64,000 bases of DNA from Dryococelus australis (taxonomy: Eukaryota > Arthropoda > Insecta > Phasmatodea > Phasmatidae): contig CM057009.1 of the NCBI GenBank assembly GCA_029891345.1, forward strand, positions 312,089,184 to 312,153,183. The letters are read 5' to 3'. The notes beneath the pieces were generated by a model. That model was not told where the DNA came from, searched no databases, and saw nothing but the letters and a program-made list of their open reading frames with translations. Every line of letters starts with the position of its first letter. The first letter of the stretch is position 1. The position numbers and the translations under genes were made by a program. Below are positions 36,201-47,350 of this stretch, in pieces.

Positions 36201-37340
36201 CATCTTAGTTTTACGCCAACACTTGTCCAGGATACACGCATAGGCTACATCGCTCTCTCGTCTTCACCGGGCACGGCAGCCAGTGGGCTTCGGAGAGTGT
36301 AGGCATATAATACACCTGAGTGCTAGCAGCGATTCTTGTTAAACGATATTATATACGGGTTTTAATATAAAAATTTTCTATAAGTTTTTTTTTTTTTATT
36401 TATCGGGAAAAAATTATTTTCGTTTGCTAAGCCGATGTAGTGTGTTTATCGTGTAAACCCTGTTTCTGAGTTCGGTGGACGAAACTTCGTAGCATTTTTA
36501 ACTATCGTTTCGGTAACTAGTGCCATGAATTTCCCACACTTAACGGAAAAATTTGTAGTACGTCCGTTATTTTACATTTATTTTTCTTCGATCAACTTTT
36601 GTGAATTAAAAATAATATGTAGTACATTTCTATAAAGTGTTGTGGGTTTAAGCAATCCAAGTCTCCTTATGGTTCGATGGAAAATTCGTGTTAAAAGTGA
36701 ATTCTTCTTCTTACAATAGCGAAATTTCATTTTCCCAGGGAAGTGAGACTTGTGTCAAAAATTATCGTTTCGTTGTATGTTGTAGGATGAATATTTTATT
36801 CAGAGTTTTTGTCGTAAATTTCAACTCAGTCGCCTATCAGCCGCGCTCCATGTATATAACAGTTTATAAGCCGTCGTACGTCATACACTCCAGTCATTCA
36901 TTCACCAGCCTCCCAGGCCGACGAGTGTGTTTTGGGAGAGCTCCTTGTGCGATTTTATTACGTGTTATTAATTCGAATAGTAATTAGCATGTACTTGTGT
37001 GTGTTAGCCATTTAATTTATTTGGAAACATTTGTTTAGTATTTTCATTCGTTTGCGAGTTTTTCACCTGAGTATATAATCGAATGTAGGCCGACGCATTT
37101 GCTCTCAAGACCTCGTTCAGCTTATAAGTCGACCTAAGTGCTATATCCAAATCTGTGCTGCAACGACCTCCCGAGCGAATGGACGTATATTAAAGGTATT
37201 CTTTTTTTTTACGCGTGTTAATAAATTTATTTCCATTTAAATAATGGTCGTTTAATGTATGGATTCCGTTTCAAAAGTTCCTCACCTGTCTCACAGGGGG
37301 ACGGACGTGTTTTAAAATTATGTCAGGTACGTGTAATTTG

Positions 37341-38083
37341 TACGTGTTTTCAAATAGCTTGTGTTTAAGAAGATAGCAGTTTAATTTATAGGGAAATTTT
37401 TTTGCTTCGATAATTTATTCATTTTAAGACACCTGGAGAGTCACGTAATTGTGATCGTTGACCACTTGCCGACATCAGGTTATTCACGTAGTTGTGTTCG
37501 TTTGAAAATTTGCGATTCGATGAGTCCTTCGTGTAATTTATTCATAGGTTGAACTCGTTTAAACACTCTGAAATGTATATTTTTACTCTCGTGCAACGTT
37601 GTTATTCATTTGGAATATGACTATCTTTCAATGTCGCCTATCTACTAACACCGTCTACGAGCAATATCACTAACAAAATTATCACTTATGCCACTCTTGC
37701 ACAAAACTCTCCATATATATATCCTGTCCCCATCACGCTACACCTCAACGACCGTCAGAGCTCCAAGGGTGAGAACGTACCAGAGCTGCTCCCCAACCCA
37801 CAAAAAGAAAGAAAGCAAATCGTCCCTTAGCACACCTTTGCACAAAACTATACACTTGTCAATTCACGCAAAATTAAAAAAAAACGGATTAAGGTCGGAT
37901 TAATAATTAATCCCATAGGATTTTTAAAAAAATCATCGGAGTAAGATCGGGTTAAGGATTATCCCTTCCAATCAATTTGATTAACCCTTTCAATAAATTT
38001 CCTTAACACTTTCAATCAATTTGATATCAAAAATTTAATCCGATTAATCGAAAGTGGCCTGAAACCATCAGCCCCCTACTACT
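37341..38083 (-). repeat. Right terminal inverted repeat
   Basis: This is the reverse-complement partner of 35448-36200, ending in TACTACT at 38083. Divergence from the left arm (roughly one base in six or seven by eye, plus indels) suggests that the insertion is old or that the arms have not been homogenised. Confidence 0.88.
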
Positions 38084-38089
38084 GATGTA
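38084..38089. repeat. Target site duplication GATGTA (right)
   Basis: Identical to 35442-35447. Confidence 0.85.
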
Positions 38090-39081
38090 ATAAGTTTCAG
38101 TTACTTACAGCACAAACTAGTCCCTGTCCATGCATTTGTAATGTCATTCTTATTCATAACAAACTTCCGCCCGTCATTTGATTTCTTATAACAGAAACCC
38201 ACTCTTTGCAAAAAGTCTTTCCATATAACTATTCGAAACCATGTAACCTAATTTCTCACGCATAGCTGTAGGAATTCTTCCACCCTTATTTTTATTTTTT
38301 TTAACACAAAATGCTTTGCTTTTCGAAGTTAAAATCATACAAATCTGTAACTCATTTCCTGGTAATTTTTTTACTAGGTGACACGAACATTGCATTTGAC
38401 GTATATGGCATATTGCTCTTCCCTTCCTTGCATATCAATGTTTGTCCTCCGACGTCATACGCTCATGATGTTAACCGTTAATTTGTTTAAAATTCACACT
38501 TTCGTTAAATTGTTTTTAATCGCTTAGATCAAGTTAAAAAGAAAATAAACGCACTCTTAATACATGTGGACCTTATTTGTGAACCACTTCCCTTTTGCCA
38601 CAACTGATACTAGCAAAATGTTCATTTAGCACCGTAATTTCAAAGAAATCTTTACACGCAAGCAAATCAAAAACAGTGCCAAACGCTTAAAGCCCATCGC
38701 TTTACTAGCCACTGGGGATACAGGCTATAGACACTGGGGCTACAGACTATAGCAGACATTATCACTGTGCGTGGAGTGAGGAAGCTGTTGTGCTACGCAT
38801 TATAAAGACTTCGTTACTGTCTGCTTGTACGCAAGAACGGAAACGTTTAGCTATACCTACTAGATATGATTTCCCTTAAGGGATAGAACGTATAATATCT
38901 TTATTCGAAAAAAAAAAAAACAGTCGTGAGTTCGTACCAGCTGTCATGCACACTCTGTAACAACGTGAAACACGAACGGATAAAGATACAGACTTCGGAT
39001 GTTCACCTCCTTGTTCAGAAAAATGAGACTCTTGCGAAATGCGATTGAATTTTTATGAAAACGTTCATAAATTTATGGGTA
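38090..39081. other. Unassigned sequence
   Basis: A 69-codon minus-strand frame (38395-38186) has a plausible-looking tail (GGRIPTAMREKLGYMV), but I cannot place it. Nothing else is supported. Confidence 0.3.
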
Positions 39082-39322
39082 GAGACCTGAAGAATTCGTG
39101 GATTCATTTTGGGGCCAGCTCGATTTCAAAACACGTGCTTTTATGTGGATATCTTAAATCATTGGCTCACGCGGTGGTTGGCACCTCCTGCAGAACGGTG
39201 TTCAATTGTCGCCTTCCACTGTAACAGCAGACAGCCAATGTGTTTTTGAAATCGGCATCTTTGTACATAATACTGTAGAGTCTAGCCTGTAGGTCATTGA
39301 CCTCACGAATTTTTCAGGTCTC
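39082..39322. mobile_element. MITE, 241 bp, TA target duplication
   Basis: The left end GAGACCTGAAGAATTCGTGG and the right end, reverse-complemented, GAGACCTGAAAAATTCGTGA form a TIR of about 19 bp. TA lies on both sides (39080-39081 and 39323-39324). The ends resemble the core of the element at 8571-8859 (GAAACCTGCAAAATTCGCG / GAGACCTGCAAAATTCGCG), so the two may be subfamilies of one family. It is non-coding. Confidence 0.78.
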
Positions 39323-39884
39323 TATTAAAGGCCGTCGCCGGCATGAGACTAAGATATAGAATCAAAAGTTAAAATTCACTCCATGCATCTTCCACAGTTT
39401 TCTACGTGCAATGTTAGTAGAGATCTCATACGTTTCAGTTTTACAACAGAAATATTTGTAAAGGGGCAAAAAGCCAATTTTCGTACGCAGCAAATTTTTT
39501 TAATCATTTTTAAATTAAGTGAAATTTAAAAACTCGTCTGTAGTACAGGCTTTAAGACATACAAACGTTTTGGGCATTCTAAATTTTACGTTAATTGATA
39601 ACGATTTAAAAAAAGTCCCTGGTGTCATGGACATAACTTTATTACGAAAAGAGATAAATTGCATCGCGCATTTTTTGCTATTGTTCGTGGCTCCGAGATG
39701 GCTCACATACGCCGGTCTTGCACGTGAAAGCACGCCTTTGGGCAGAGTGTAGCTCGTTTTCTGCCTGCCAGAACCGGGTCAATATTGTCACACTGTTCAG
39801 TGCTTGTATTCTTCTTGCATGCGAAGTAATGTGCTTCAGGAATAAATATTGCCTAAGAAGAACAGTACCAATGTATAATTTCAG

Positions 39885-39949
39885 GCACGAAGGAGATCCG
39901 TGCGGAGACGCATGGCTAAGTTACGAAGAGCAAAAATTGCGGCAGAAAG
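39885..39949 (+). pseudogene. Mutator-YqaJ relic: early exon with basic NLS-like segment
   Basis: This is a 65-base exon candidate bounded by an acceptor (ATAATTTCAG) and a strong donor (AAAG/GTAAGA). Its frame encodes a very basic stretch, ARRRSVRRRMAKLRRAKIAA, suitable as a nuclear localisation or DNA-contacting N-terminus. It ends in phase 2 (AG), and the next exon begins with A to complete an Arg codon followed by Asn-Leu-Glu-Glu. The phase is therefore consistent with splicing to 41778. Any upstream exon with the start codon was not identified. The exon is proposed because its phase, composition and neighbours agree; on its own it would be weak. Confidence 0.5.
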
Positions 39950-41777
39950 GTAAGATACATTTTCATACACGTGTAATGTGTGAATTTCATATACTATCCT
40001 TAATTTAGTCCCGATGTAAAGGAGTTAAGCTATGCTCCCGTCTCGTGCATTATGATTGGTTACAGCCGGATTTATGTCGTTTTCTGCTACAGTCAGTCAC
40101 TCATACGTAGCGTGATTGTTGCGACATCTTAAACATTGAATGACTCACAGGAAGTCTCAATCTCGACGCCCAAGATGTAATTGTACGCTACTGTCTACTT
40201 AGATTTCCGCCTACATTCACTCGAGCTCCACTCCTCACGTCTTATTTTACGCTGCGAACACAATACCGTACACAGTCGCACAGTTTATCGGTGGTTATCT
40301 CGCGTGCTGCTAATCGCTGTAACACACACGAATGTGATACTGCGATGAGTCTGAACCAAACTGCGTTGTATTGGGTTTCCGTTGTGTCTCATTCTGTCCT
40401 GTCGCTGCATGAGCATCATATTGCGAACATGTCCACCAGCGATCTCAAATGACACTAAGAAGATGTTAGATACAGAAAAACAAAATACCACATTATAAAT
40501 GATTTATTGTAATGCATACAGGCCCTGCCTATACGTATTTTCTCTACTTAAAAAAAAAAAAACAGATTCTAAATGCATAATTGAACTTACTCCGTAGGTG
40601 TAAAGTTTTCAGTGACAAGACTACCAGATAACACAAGCAGAGTTTAACCGAGTACTTCTTCATAGCTAGGATGTTTTTCCTACCAGTCGAGACCCCGTGG
40701 GGATGCGAATGGGTGCATCCGCCGTCGAATGTTGTCAAGTAGTCTTTTGCGTTTGGTGTCCAACCAAACGCTGAAACTGCCTGAATAGTACGTAGTACTA
40801 GAGACACTTATGGAGACACTAATGTGAAGATAAACTTTAAGGCAGTGTATACTGTAGATACTGTGTATTTAAAGTAAACTACCAATTCCGGCTTCGATTA
40901 TCTTCCATGTGTAAATCAGAAATTTTTAAACGTATAACCTTGGAATTTTTTCCACGTGAAGTATACAGTCGAAGCACGTCATGATCAGTTCTTGCGGTAA
41001 GTCGGCTAGAAACAATGTTGTCTGCCAGCAGACCAGTCAGCTTCACTGTTCTGCCCAGCGGCGACCATATAAAGATTCCTTATTCCAAAACTCCACACAA
41101 AAGCCAGCTAATAAATATTAACTTTTTATTAATTAAAATATAAAAAAATTTCGTCTGCAAAAAAAAAAATTGAAATAATTCAAAACATTGCCCCTGATCG
41201 TCCAATCAACAGCCGTTATTACTTTTGTGGCGGAATTTAGTGATACAGGCTTATCGTTTAAATATTTACCGATTCGCTACAATACTACATGCTAAAACAA
41301 TACGCTCATTTCTTTCATCTATGAAATTTTCTTTTTACGGTCCCACGGTGTTTGCTAAATCTGCTACTTATGAAATATGACATAAATCCAGATACTTTTT
41401 TTTAATGGAGAAGCTGTGAGGCGCACGCGTTAAAGATTTAAAACTTCGCAGAAAAACTAAGAGGCGACCGCGTTCCACCCTGCAAAATGGAACAACTTGG
41501 TGAAATACCAGCACTCCTACTTTCTGAACATTTTTGATATTTTTCTGTTAATTTGAAAATGTGTAATTTATTAGTTTTCCAAAGATTCCGTCATTACGGT
41601 TTTCAACCCTGTGTAATGAATTCACTAGTAGTTTAGCTGCATGTGGTTACTAGTACGCGATAAAATTTACCAGCTTAGATGCAATAACAGATAACATTTT
41701 GATAAACTAAAAATACGGTGCAAAATAATGCTATTTCTAAAATATACATGTTCTATATATACAATTTTTTTCCCCAG

Positions 41778-42204
41778 AAATTTAGAAGAAAATATACAAG
41801 CTTCTGGTCTCGATCCCACTGATCTTCCTCCTTTAATTGTGGACACAGAAAAAAAAAACAGACAGCTTAATTCACGGCCGCCGAATTGTTGATATTGCGC
41901 ATTTAACTAAACAACTGATGGAATTGGGGGGACATCCCCGATTCTGCACGCTGGGCTCATATAAGCTGGAAAAAAGAAATATACAGTGGATTATTCTTTG
42001 CTTTAGTTTTGTTTTGTGACAACTGTGACTGCCGTAAGCACGTGACTTCTGACAGCTCGCAAGAAGTAAATGAAGCTGTTGGGGGGGGGGGGGGCTGTTT
42101 CCGTGGGCATTGGATACTCACAAGTTGAGGAACTTATGTCAGTACTCAACATTCCCTTGATGGCACGAGAAACATTTCGCAGGCGTGAAACTTCTATGGG
42201 ACAA
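41778..42204 (+). pseudogene. Mutator-YqaJ relic: exon with N-terminal Mutator-like domain
   Basis: The acceptor TTTTTTTCCCCAG at 41777 and donor CAA/GTAAGT at 42205 bound this exon. Its translation in sections carries GRRIVDIAHLTKQLMELGGH, a short Cys-bearing stretch, and AVSVGIGYSQVEELMSVLNI followed by PLMARETFRR. This is the pattern of the N-terminal part of the animal Mutator-like transposase domain (an MSVGxGYSQLEEL-type block). The frame is broken at an A10 run (41851-41860) and at a run of 14 G (42081-42094), with other stops between. The domain would normally continue with the first catalytic aspartate, but the next recognisable exon starts beyond that point, so a piece is missing or lost. 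Expected product: nuclear transposase or a domesticated relative. Confidence 0.7.
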
Positions 42205-42615
42205 GTAAGTAGAATCAATTATTTCCAACAGATGTTTCATGTAATTCCCAAGCCTTTCAGTCCATCGCAGTTTTGCATCTGCGGATGCTGCAAATATGTA
42301 GTATTTCGGTAAGAACGCTACTCAGATTCAGTGGCTATTTAGCTGCTTCTCGGGGTCAATGAACTGCATGCCTGGTTTACACTTCAGACGAGTAACCAGA
42401 CAAACTTTGGATAAGACGCCGGCTGTACCGGGTTATGAAGATTCTTATTTACGGCGCTGTTCGTAAATGTCCGTATGCAGCATGTCAACAGTTGTGGTAA
42501 GAGAGACTGAAGGTGTTGTTATTTATGCCTTATTTCAAGTTGACATTCATACTCAAAAGTTCTGTATTTTTACTGATGTTCCGGGGTAAATTATAGCCAA
42601 ATATATCAACAATAT

Positions 42616-42654
42616 GAGGGCCTTTAAAAGTGCTCACTTTACCATGAACAGCCT
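42616..42654 (-). repeat. Inverted-repeat motif, copy 1
   Basis: The 39 bases starting GAGGGCCTTTAAAAGTGCTC match the reverse complement of 46695-46733 at 37 positions. See the findings for the meaning of the pair. Confidence 0.85.
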
Positions 42655-43013
42655 AGGAGTTAAATTTTTCTTACTCATATATTTCTTGACTGTAATATAG
42701 GGCACAATATTTTTGATCCTGAAATCATTCGAAAATTCGTAATCTTTGAAACAAAAAGAGCATCCCTTTAAGAACAATTTGCGCTTTTTTTTTTTCATGA
42801 CAAAAGCACTGGTCGGTTTACAAGAATTTATCATAAAACAATGTAGCTTATAATTATTTTAATTTTAAAAGATGAAATTTAAAATGCCGTAAGCTTAGGT
42901 AGAATACGCAAATCGTAATGTTGGGAATAACAAATAAAATGCGTTGTATGTGAAATTCAGCCAAATTTCTAAAATAAAGCAAATATTATTTATAGAGTTA
43001 CAACTGCATTTGC

Positions 43014-43077
43014 GGTAATAGCTTTAACTTAACTAAACAAACCACGGCAATAGCTTTAACTTAACTAAACAAACCAC
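43014..43077. repeat. Tandem duplication, 32-bp unit, two copies
   Basis: GGTAATAGCTTTAACTTAAC at 43014 and GGCAATAGCTTTAACTTAAC at 43046 begin two copies differing at one position. Confidence 0.93.
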
Positions 43078-43850
43078 GGTAAACCATTCATTTACAAGAC
43101 TCAACAGGACAGAAAGTAAAACAAACTGTTGATTGCCTCCTTCTGTTGGTACAAGTAATTCATATTTGCTTTTGAAAACTTATGAGGAGATTTGCCTACC
43201 CTAAACATTAGCGTAGCTATTATATAATATTTTGCAGTCTACACTTAAGTATTTTGTTTTCGTACGTGACTGGCTTACACCTAACTAGACTGAAAGATAA
43301 CAGCTGGCATGCATTCGAAATATTTAGTACCCTGCAAACCAGTGTTTTATTCACGCGAATGAAGAGTCACCTGCATTAACTAACTCCAGCCACACTGCTA
43401 CAGCACATAACGTGTAATTGATAAAGATGTAAATTTTTGTACGGAAAAAAATTTGGCAAGATATTTTTCGTTATATCTTAGCTGCTTTGTACGTCTACAA
43501 ACGGCTGCCGTATTTTTATTTACAGTAGCTATACACAGGTGAATCATGGAAATTCACTATTAGAGTGGAAGTTTTATCACTAGTAAAGTCAAATGGGAAG
43601 ACAGATTCTCACATATTTGACAACCATTATGCACAGTAAACTTACAGACGTGAAGATGCAGTGCTGAAATATAAGAAGCACTTTGGTTATTTTGCGATAA
43701 AAAATACATCTCTATTAATTGTCTTACACAAGTTTTACTATGAAAAATGTTGAAAATTCAGATAATTTCGTCAAATGTTTGTTAATTTATAGGTTTATCT
43801 TATAGTATATATTTATATATAAATTATAATACGTGTACTTTCTTCCGAAG

Positions 43851-45600
43851 GATTGCATCATTGGAGCTGAAACGAACCAATTGCTGTACCTGGGAGTGAA
43901 AGGAAAATTTTGTTCCATGTGTGAATTTGCAAAAACTACCGATACAAAATTCAAGGAACATGTTTGTTTTAAGAACTACAGTGCATGAGCATCGCACAGC
44001 GTGCGTTGAAGTACAAATTCTATATTGGTGATGGGGACTCGAGTGATTATTCGAGAACCAAGCAGAGAGTTCCGTATGTAAGGGAAGTCGTCAAAGCTGA
44101 GTGTGCAAACCACACTGTTAAAAACTACCGAAACCATTCACACGAGATCTCAAGAAATTTGTCATTTCCACTTCCTGCGCGACGCCTGCCTGAATCACGG
44201 ATAGTAAGGCTGAAATCTGGCGCCAGAAAAGCAATTTGAAGTGCTGGGAAGTCAAGTGAAAGTAGAGGTGTGGTTCAATTGAAGCAGGACATTAGAAATG
44301 GTCCTTACCATGTGTTCGGCTGCCACAAAAACTGCCGCGAACAGTACTGAAAAAAGAGAGGTACAACTGACGAAAATTTCGTGCCATCAATGAAAGAGTC
44401 AGGGATAATGGAAGCTGTTCAGAAGGCACTCGATCCAATAGTCATGAAAGCTGACAGGCTCGGCTTGAATAAAACTACAAATCAGGCTGAGCGGTACATG
44501 AGTATGGTAGCTAAATTGACAGGTGGGTAAAGAGTATACTTTGCTAGAAGAGGCTCTTACTATGCACGCTGCATGAGAGCTGTATTGACACACGTTAGTG
44601 GTCCTAGAAACATTTCAGTCCGTGGAAAAACAAGTTTGGTCCAAGTCCAGGAAAGCATTTCAGATCTGCTTTCAAAAGAAGAGAAAAACGGCGTTCAACT
44701 CGTTTATCTTCAGTACGAAGAAGGGCCTTCAAAGAAAAGAAGAAGAGTTGACAATGCCGGCCCTGATATGGAGTATGGTCCGAGTGCTGCAGAGGAAGAC
44801 ATGTCAAGTCCTGAAGAACTGGATTAAAAAATTAAGCTGGTTTTGGAAGACTTGGCCAGTGATAAAGTAACACCCCAAACGATCAGTGATCTGGAAAGAA
44901 ATACCGTTGGTCAACATGAGAACATCAGATGGCGGGATGGGCGTTTAAACAGACTTACAGCATCAAATTTCGGCCCTGTATGTAAACGGAACGTACACAC
45001 TTCCTGCCATTGTTTAGTGAAGTCAATTTTGTATCACAGAGGGATGAATTATAAGGCCATACATTTTGGAAGAACGAACGAAAAGGTCGCAAAAGAACTG
45101 TATTTGGGGGGGGGGGGGATGTACAAGTAGATGAATGCGGTTTTTTCGTACATCCATACTACTTGTTTCTCGGAGCGTCCCCAGACTGATTAGTGGGCGA
45201 AGACGGATTGCTGGAAATTAAATGTTTATTTTCAGCTGGGGACTATAAACAAAAAAAAAAAATTCATCGCCAAAAACAAAAATACATGTTTAAAGGAAAT
45301 TGATGGAATTCTGCAACTAAAAAGAAGTCACAATTACTTTTTTCCAGGTACAGGGGCAGCTAAATATCTGTAACAAAAATTAATGTGATTTTGTTGTTTA
45401 TGCAAACAATGATTTTCAAGTTGAACGGATTTGGCTGGACACAGAAATGAGGAAAAACTGCATGCTTACAACACTGAAAATTTTTTGAGGAATGCATGCT
45501 TCCATAAATAGCAGATCCCCTCATTCCACGAGGTTTGAAGGCACGCGAACCCAGCTACATAAAAGAAGCCCAAGAAAAACGAATAAAAACAGACAAATAT
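43851..45600 (+). pseudogene. Mutator-like transposase C-terminal part fused to YqaJ exonuclease domain
   Basis: In order: LLYLGVKGKFCSMCEFAKTT then EHVCFKNYS (43880-43988), the zinc-binding-like Cys/His block of the Mutator-like domain. After a frame change comes YIGDGDSSDYSRTKQRVPYV (44021-44080), with the conserved DGDSS aspartate. Next are FGCHKNCREQY, LNKTTNQAERYMSMVAKLT (the late catalytic-acid region) and YYARCMRAVLTHV (to 44596). A basic linker KKRRRVD precedes a second domain: WRDGRLNRLTASNFGPVCKR (44930-44990), FGRTNEKVAKELYL, ECGFFVHPYYLFLGASPD (45134-45187), GLLEIKCLFSAGDYK and FFQVQGQLNICN. These match YqaJ/lambda-exonuclease-like nuclease motifs (GxSPDG, ExK, QxQ). The expected Gly after SPD is a stop, and a run of 13 G (45106-45118) shifts the frame. 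Many stops make it a pseudogene. Transposon-borne Mutator-YqaJ fusions are known in animals. Confidence 0.78.
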
Positions 45601-46690
45601 TAACATTAATTAAGTCATGTTTGGGTTGAATTTTTTTCTGCATTTGTGTTATTTTGATCGCAACTAATGTGTCCTAACACTCACAAGAGAAAATACACAG
45701 TGTAGGTACATGTTGAATAATAGTACATAATTGTTTGCCGAGTAAATGTCATATGTTATACAAATTTATGGTCTTGTTCTCCTGACTGTCATTTTATTAG
45801 TTTTGCTAGGTTAAGAATTACTTAAGTCAAGACAGTGTACACCTGTGTTTGTGCAGCAGCATGTGTATATATTTTGTTTATAACTATATCCACAACAATT
45901 TTTAATAGCCCAAAGTAAAAATGTGTAGAGTAAATTTTATGTTAATTAAAAATTAATCTTCGGTTACTATGTAAATATTGGGTAAACCGAAAATTTGTAC
46001 GTCGTATTTTATTGGTGGTTGTTTTCAGTAATATTGCTGTGATAACATTGGAATATGTACGGTGTTATAGTGTAGATAATTGTACGCGATACGGTAGCAT
46101 AAATATTCAATTCTGTGATGAGTATGTTGCTTTGTATTTACAGGCGGTGCCTGTCCATATTGTTTTTTAGTTTTGCTTTTTATTGTTATAAAACTGTCAT
46201 TATTAAATTTTTCACTAATAAATTGAATGTTCCTTAGAAATTGCGGTGAAAATGTTGTGCTTATCAGTGTAAAACTTCCTTTAAATAACCAATTACAATA
46301 CATTTTTCATAATTGTTAACTTTTTTTGTGGGGGTTTATACCCAAATAGAAAGAGATTTAAATTCATGAAATGTACTAACCATACTACACAATTTTCTAA
46401 CATGTTAATCACTCGTTAATTCAATTGCGATTTAAGTTATTAAAAATTATAGTGGATTTAATCATGTTCATTCGAACAAGAGAAACGCCTTCAAAAGAAA
46501 TTTTTCGTACAGCTACTGTATGCTAAAGCTTTGACTATCGAACATACTGATAGGAACGAACTAAAACAGAAGAGCTGCAAACACGACAGTAGTCTCACAC
46601 GAATGAATATTTCAAGTTACTTCACGATGCTAACAATTATTGCAAAAGTGGCTTGGCCAGTTTTTCTTGCTGCATAACATCGAACACTAA
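45601..46690. other. Unassigned AT-rich sequence
   Basis: No gene is supported. It probably includes 3' sequence of the Mutator-YqaJ element. Confidence 0.35.
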
Positions 46691-46694
46691 CTAT

Positions 46695-46733
46695 AGGCTG
46701 TTCACGGTAAAGTGAGCACTTTTTAAGGCCCTC
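46695..46733 (+). repeat. Inverted-repeat motif, copy 2
   Basis: This copy contains GGTAAAGTGAGCACTTTTTA followed by AGGCCCTC and matches the reverse complement of copy 1 (42616-42654) at 37 of 39 positions. Confidence 0.85.
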
Positions 46734-46773
46734 CCACCAGCTGTTAGCAACTGATAAGTATGTTTCTTTGCAG

Positions 46774-46935
46774 ACTCAGACATTACTTTTTGAGAGTGGT
46801 GAAAGTATACGCCGTATTTACCAGACACGTGGCAATGTTGATATTAAAAAGCGGTGGAAAGACAAAAAAATCAGCCGCGAGGAAAAATTTGGAATGGCCT
46901 TAAAAAGTGCTCACTCCACCGCGATTAGACTATAA
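46774..46935 (+). other. Exon-like open stretch, 53 codons
   Basis: A good acceptor (TATGTTTCTTTGCAG, ending 46773) precedes an uninterrupted frame starting TQTLLFESGESIRRIYQ and containing KKRWKDKKISREEK, to a stop at 46933-46935. The lysine-rich, helix-like composition is protein-like, but I recognise no domain. The third inverted-repeat copy lies inside its 3' end. It could be an exon of the element bounded by these repeats, or chance. Confidence 0.3.
46893..46917 (-). repeat. Inverted-repeat motif, copy 3 (partial)
   Basis: AATGGCCTTAAAAAGTGCTC then ACTCC matches the inner 25 bases of copy 1 with few changes and faces copy 2 about 160 bp away. Copies 2 and 3 could therefore also be the ends of a 0.2-kb MITE. 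Confidence 0.7.
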
Positions 46936-46989
46936 ATTCTTGGTTGTCTTTGGCAACTGTTTGAAAATTAAAACTATACGAAATGCGTC

Positions 46990-47350
46990 AAATATAATTC
47001 GCATACCAACATCTGGCAAAGAATTTTGGAACAGCGCAGGGCGGAAATGATGAACTGGCTGGCTGGCTGCGGAGGAGGAGGGCGCGTGCGCGCCACGACT
47101 TTTGCCCACGGCCATCCCGGGTTCTGACGAGTTGGCAACGCTGCGCGGAAATAGATAGCGAGTCACACGAGACCAGCGCACCGGATCCCCAACTACCGCG
47201 CTCTCCACCGGGTATCAGCGACACGGGAGCCTCTGGTATTCCGTTACGGGCGCACCTCATCTGACCCTCGCTGTGGCCATTGCGACACTGCGAACTAAGC
47301 AACAGGCGCGCAGCCGTGATGGCCTCCTGACACCACCAATGAAAGGGGGC
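46990..47350. promoter_or_regulatory. CpG-rich island
   Basis: A sharply GC- and CpG-rich segment lies in AT-rich surroundings (for example GGGCGCGTGCGCGCCACGAC near 47080, and many CGC/GCG). A CCAAT-like ACCAATGAAAG is near 47335. Overlapping minus-strand frames of 92 and 104 codons are explained by the composition and show no known domain. It could be a promoter/CpG island, part of an element, or a recently inserted fragment. No transcription start can be fixed. Confidence 0.4.

Larger units (their letters stand above)
35448..38083. mobile_element. Non-autonomous Polinton-like element with 750-bp TIRs
   Basis: The element of 2636 bp has termini 5'-AGTAGTAGGGGG and, at the right, CCCCCTACTACT. 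It is flanked by a perfect 6-bp direct repeat GATGTA (35442-35447 and 38084-38089). Inverted repeats extend about 750 bp inward. Polintons/Mavericks are known for hundreds-of-bp TIRs, AG...CT ends and 6-bp target duplications, so this is best read as an internally deleted, non-autonomous member. The interior (36201-37340, about 1.14 kb) encodes no recognisable polymerase, integrase, ATPase, protease or capsid protein. It holds a promoter-like block at 36855-36900 (TATATAACAGTTTATAAGCC followed by a TCATTC start-like stretch). Class assignment rests on structure only; TIR-bearing DNA transposons with 6-bp duplications are the alternative. Confidence 0.8.
42205..43850. other. Intron-like interval, expected middle exon not found
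   Basis: It lies between a GTAAGT donor and an acceptor (CTTTCTTCCGAAG). It should contain the exon for the first catalytic Asp region of the Mutator-like domain, but I see no such block. It carries an inverted-repeat copy (42616-42654) and a 32-bp tandem duplication (43014-43077). Confidence 0.4.

Noticed and set aside
36688..36987. 99-codon frame as a cargo gene of the Polinton-like element
   Set aside because: No domain is recognised, and its 5' part overlaps promoter-like sequence; not enough to call a gene.
36437..37312. Second solo LTR inside the Polinton-like element
   Set aside because: Promoter-like and polyadenylation-like text is present, but no matching TG...CA ends with a target duplication could be found.
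38186..38395. 69-codon minus-strand frame as transposase N-terminus
   Set aside because: Suggestive text but no family pattern could be confirmed and no continuation was found.
46930..47302. Minus-strand frames of 92 and 104 codons as a host gene exon
   Set aside because: They overlap each other in a CpG-rich island, which lowers stop frequency; no domain or splice support.
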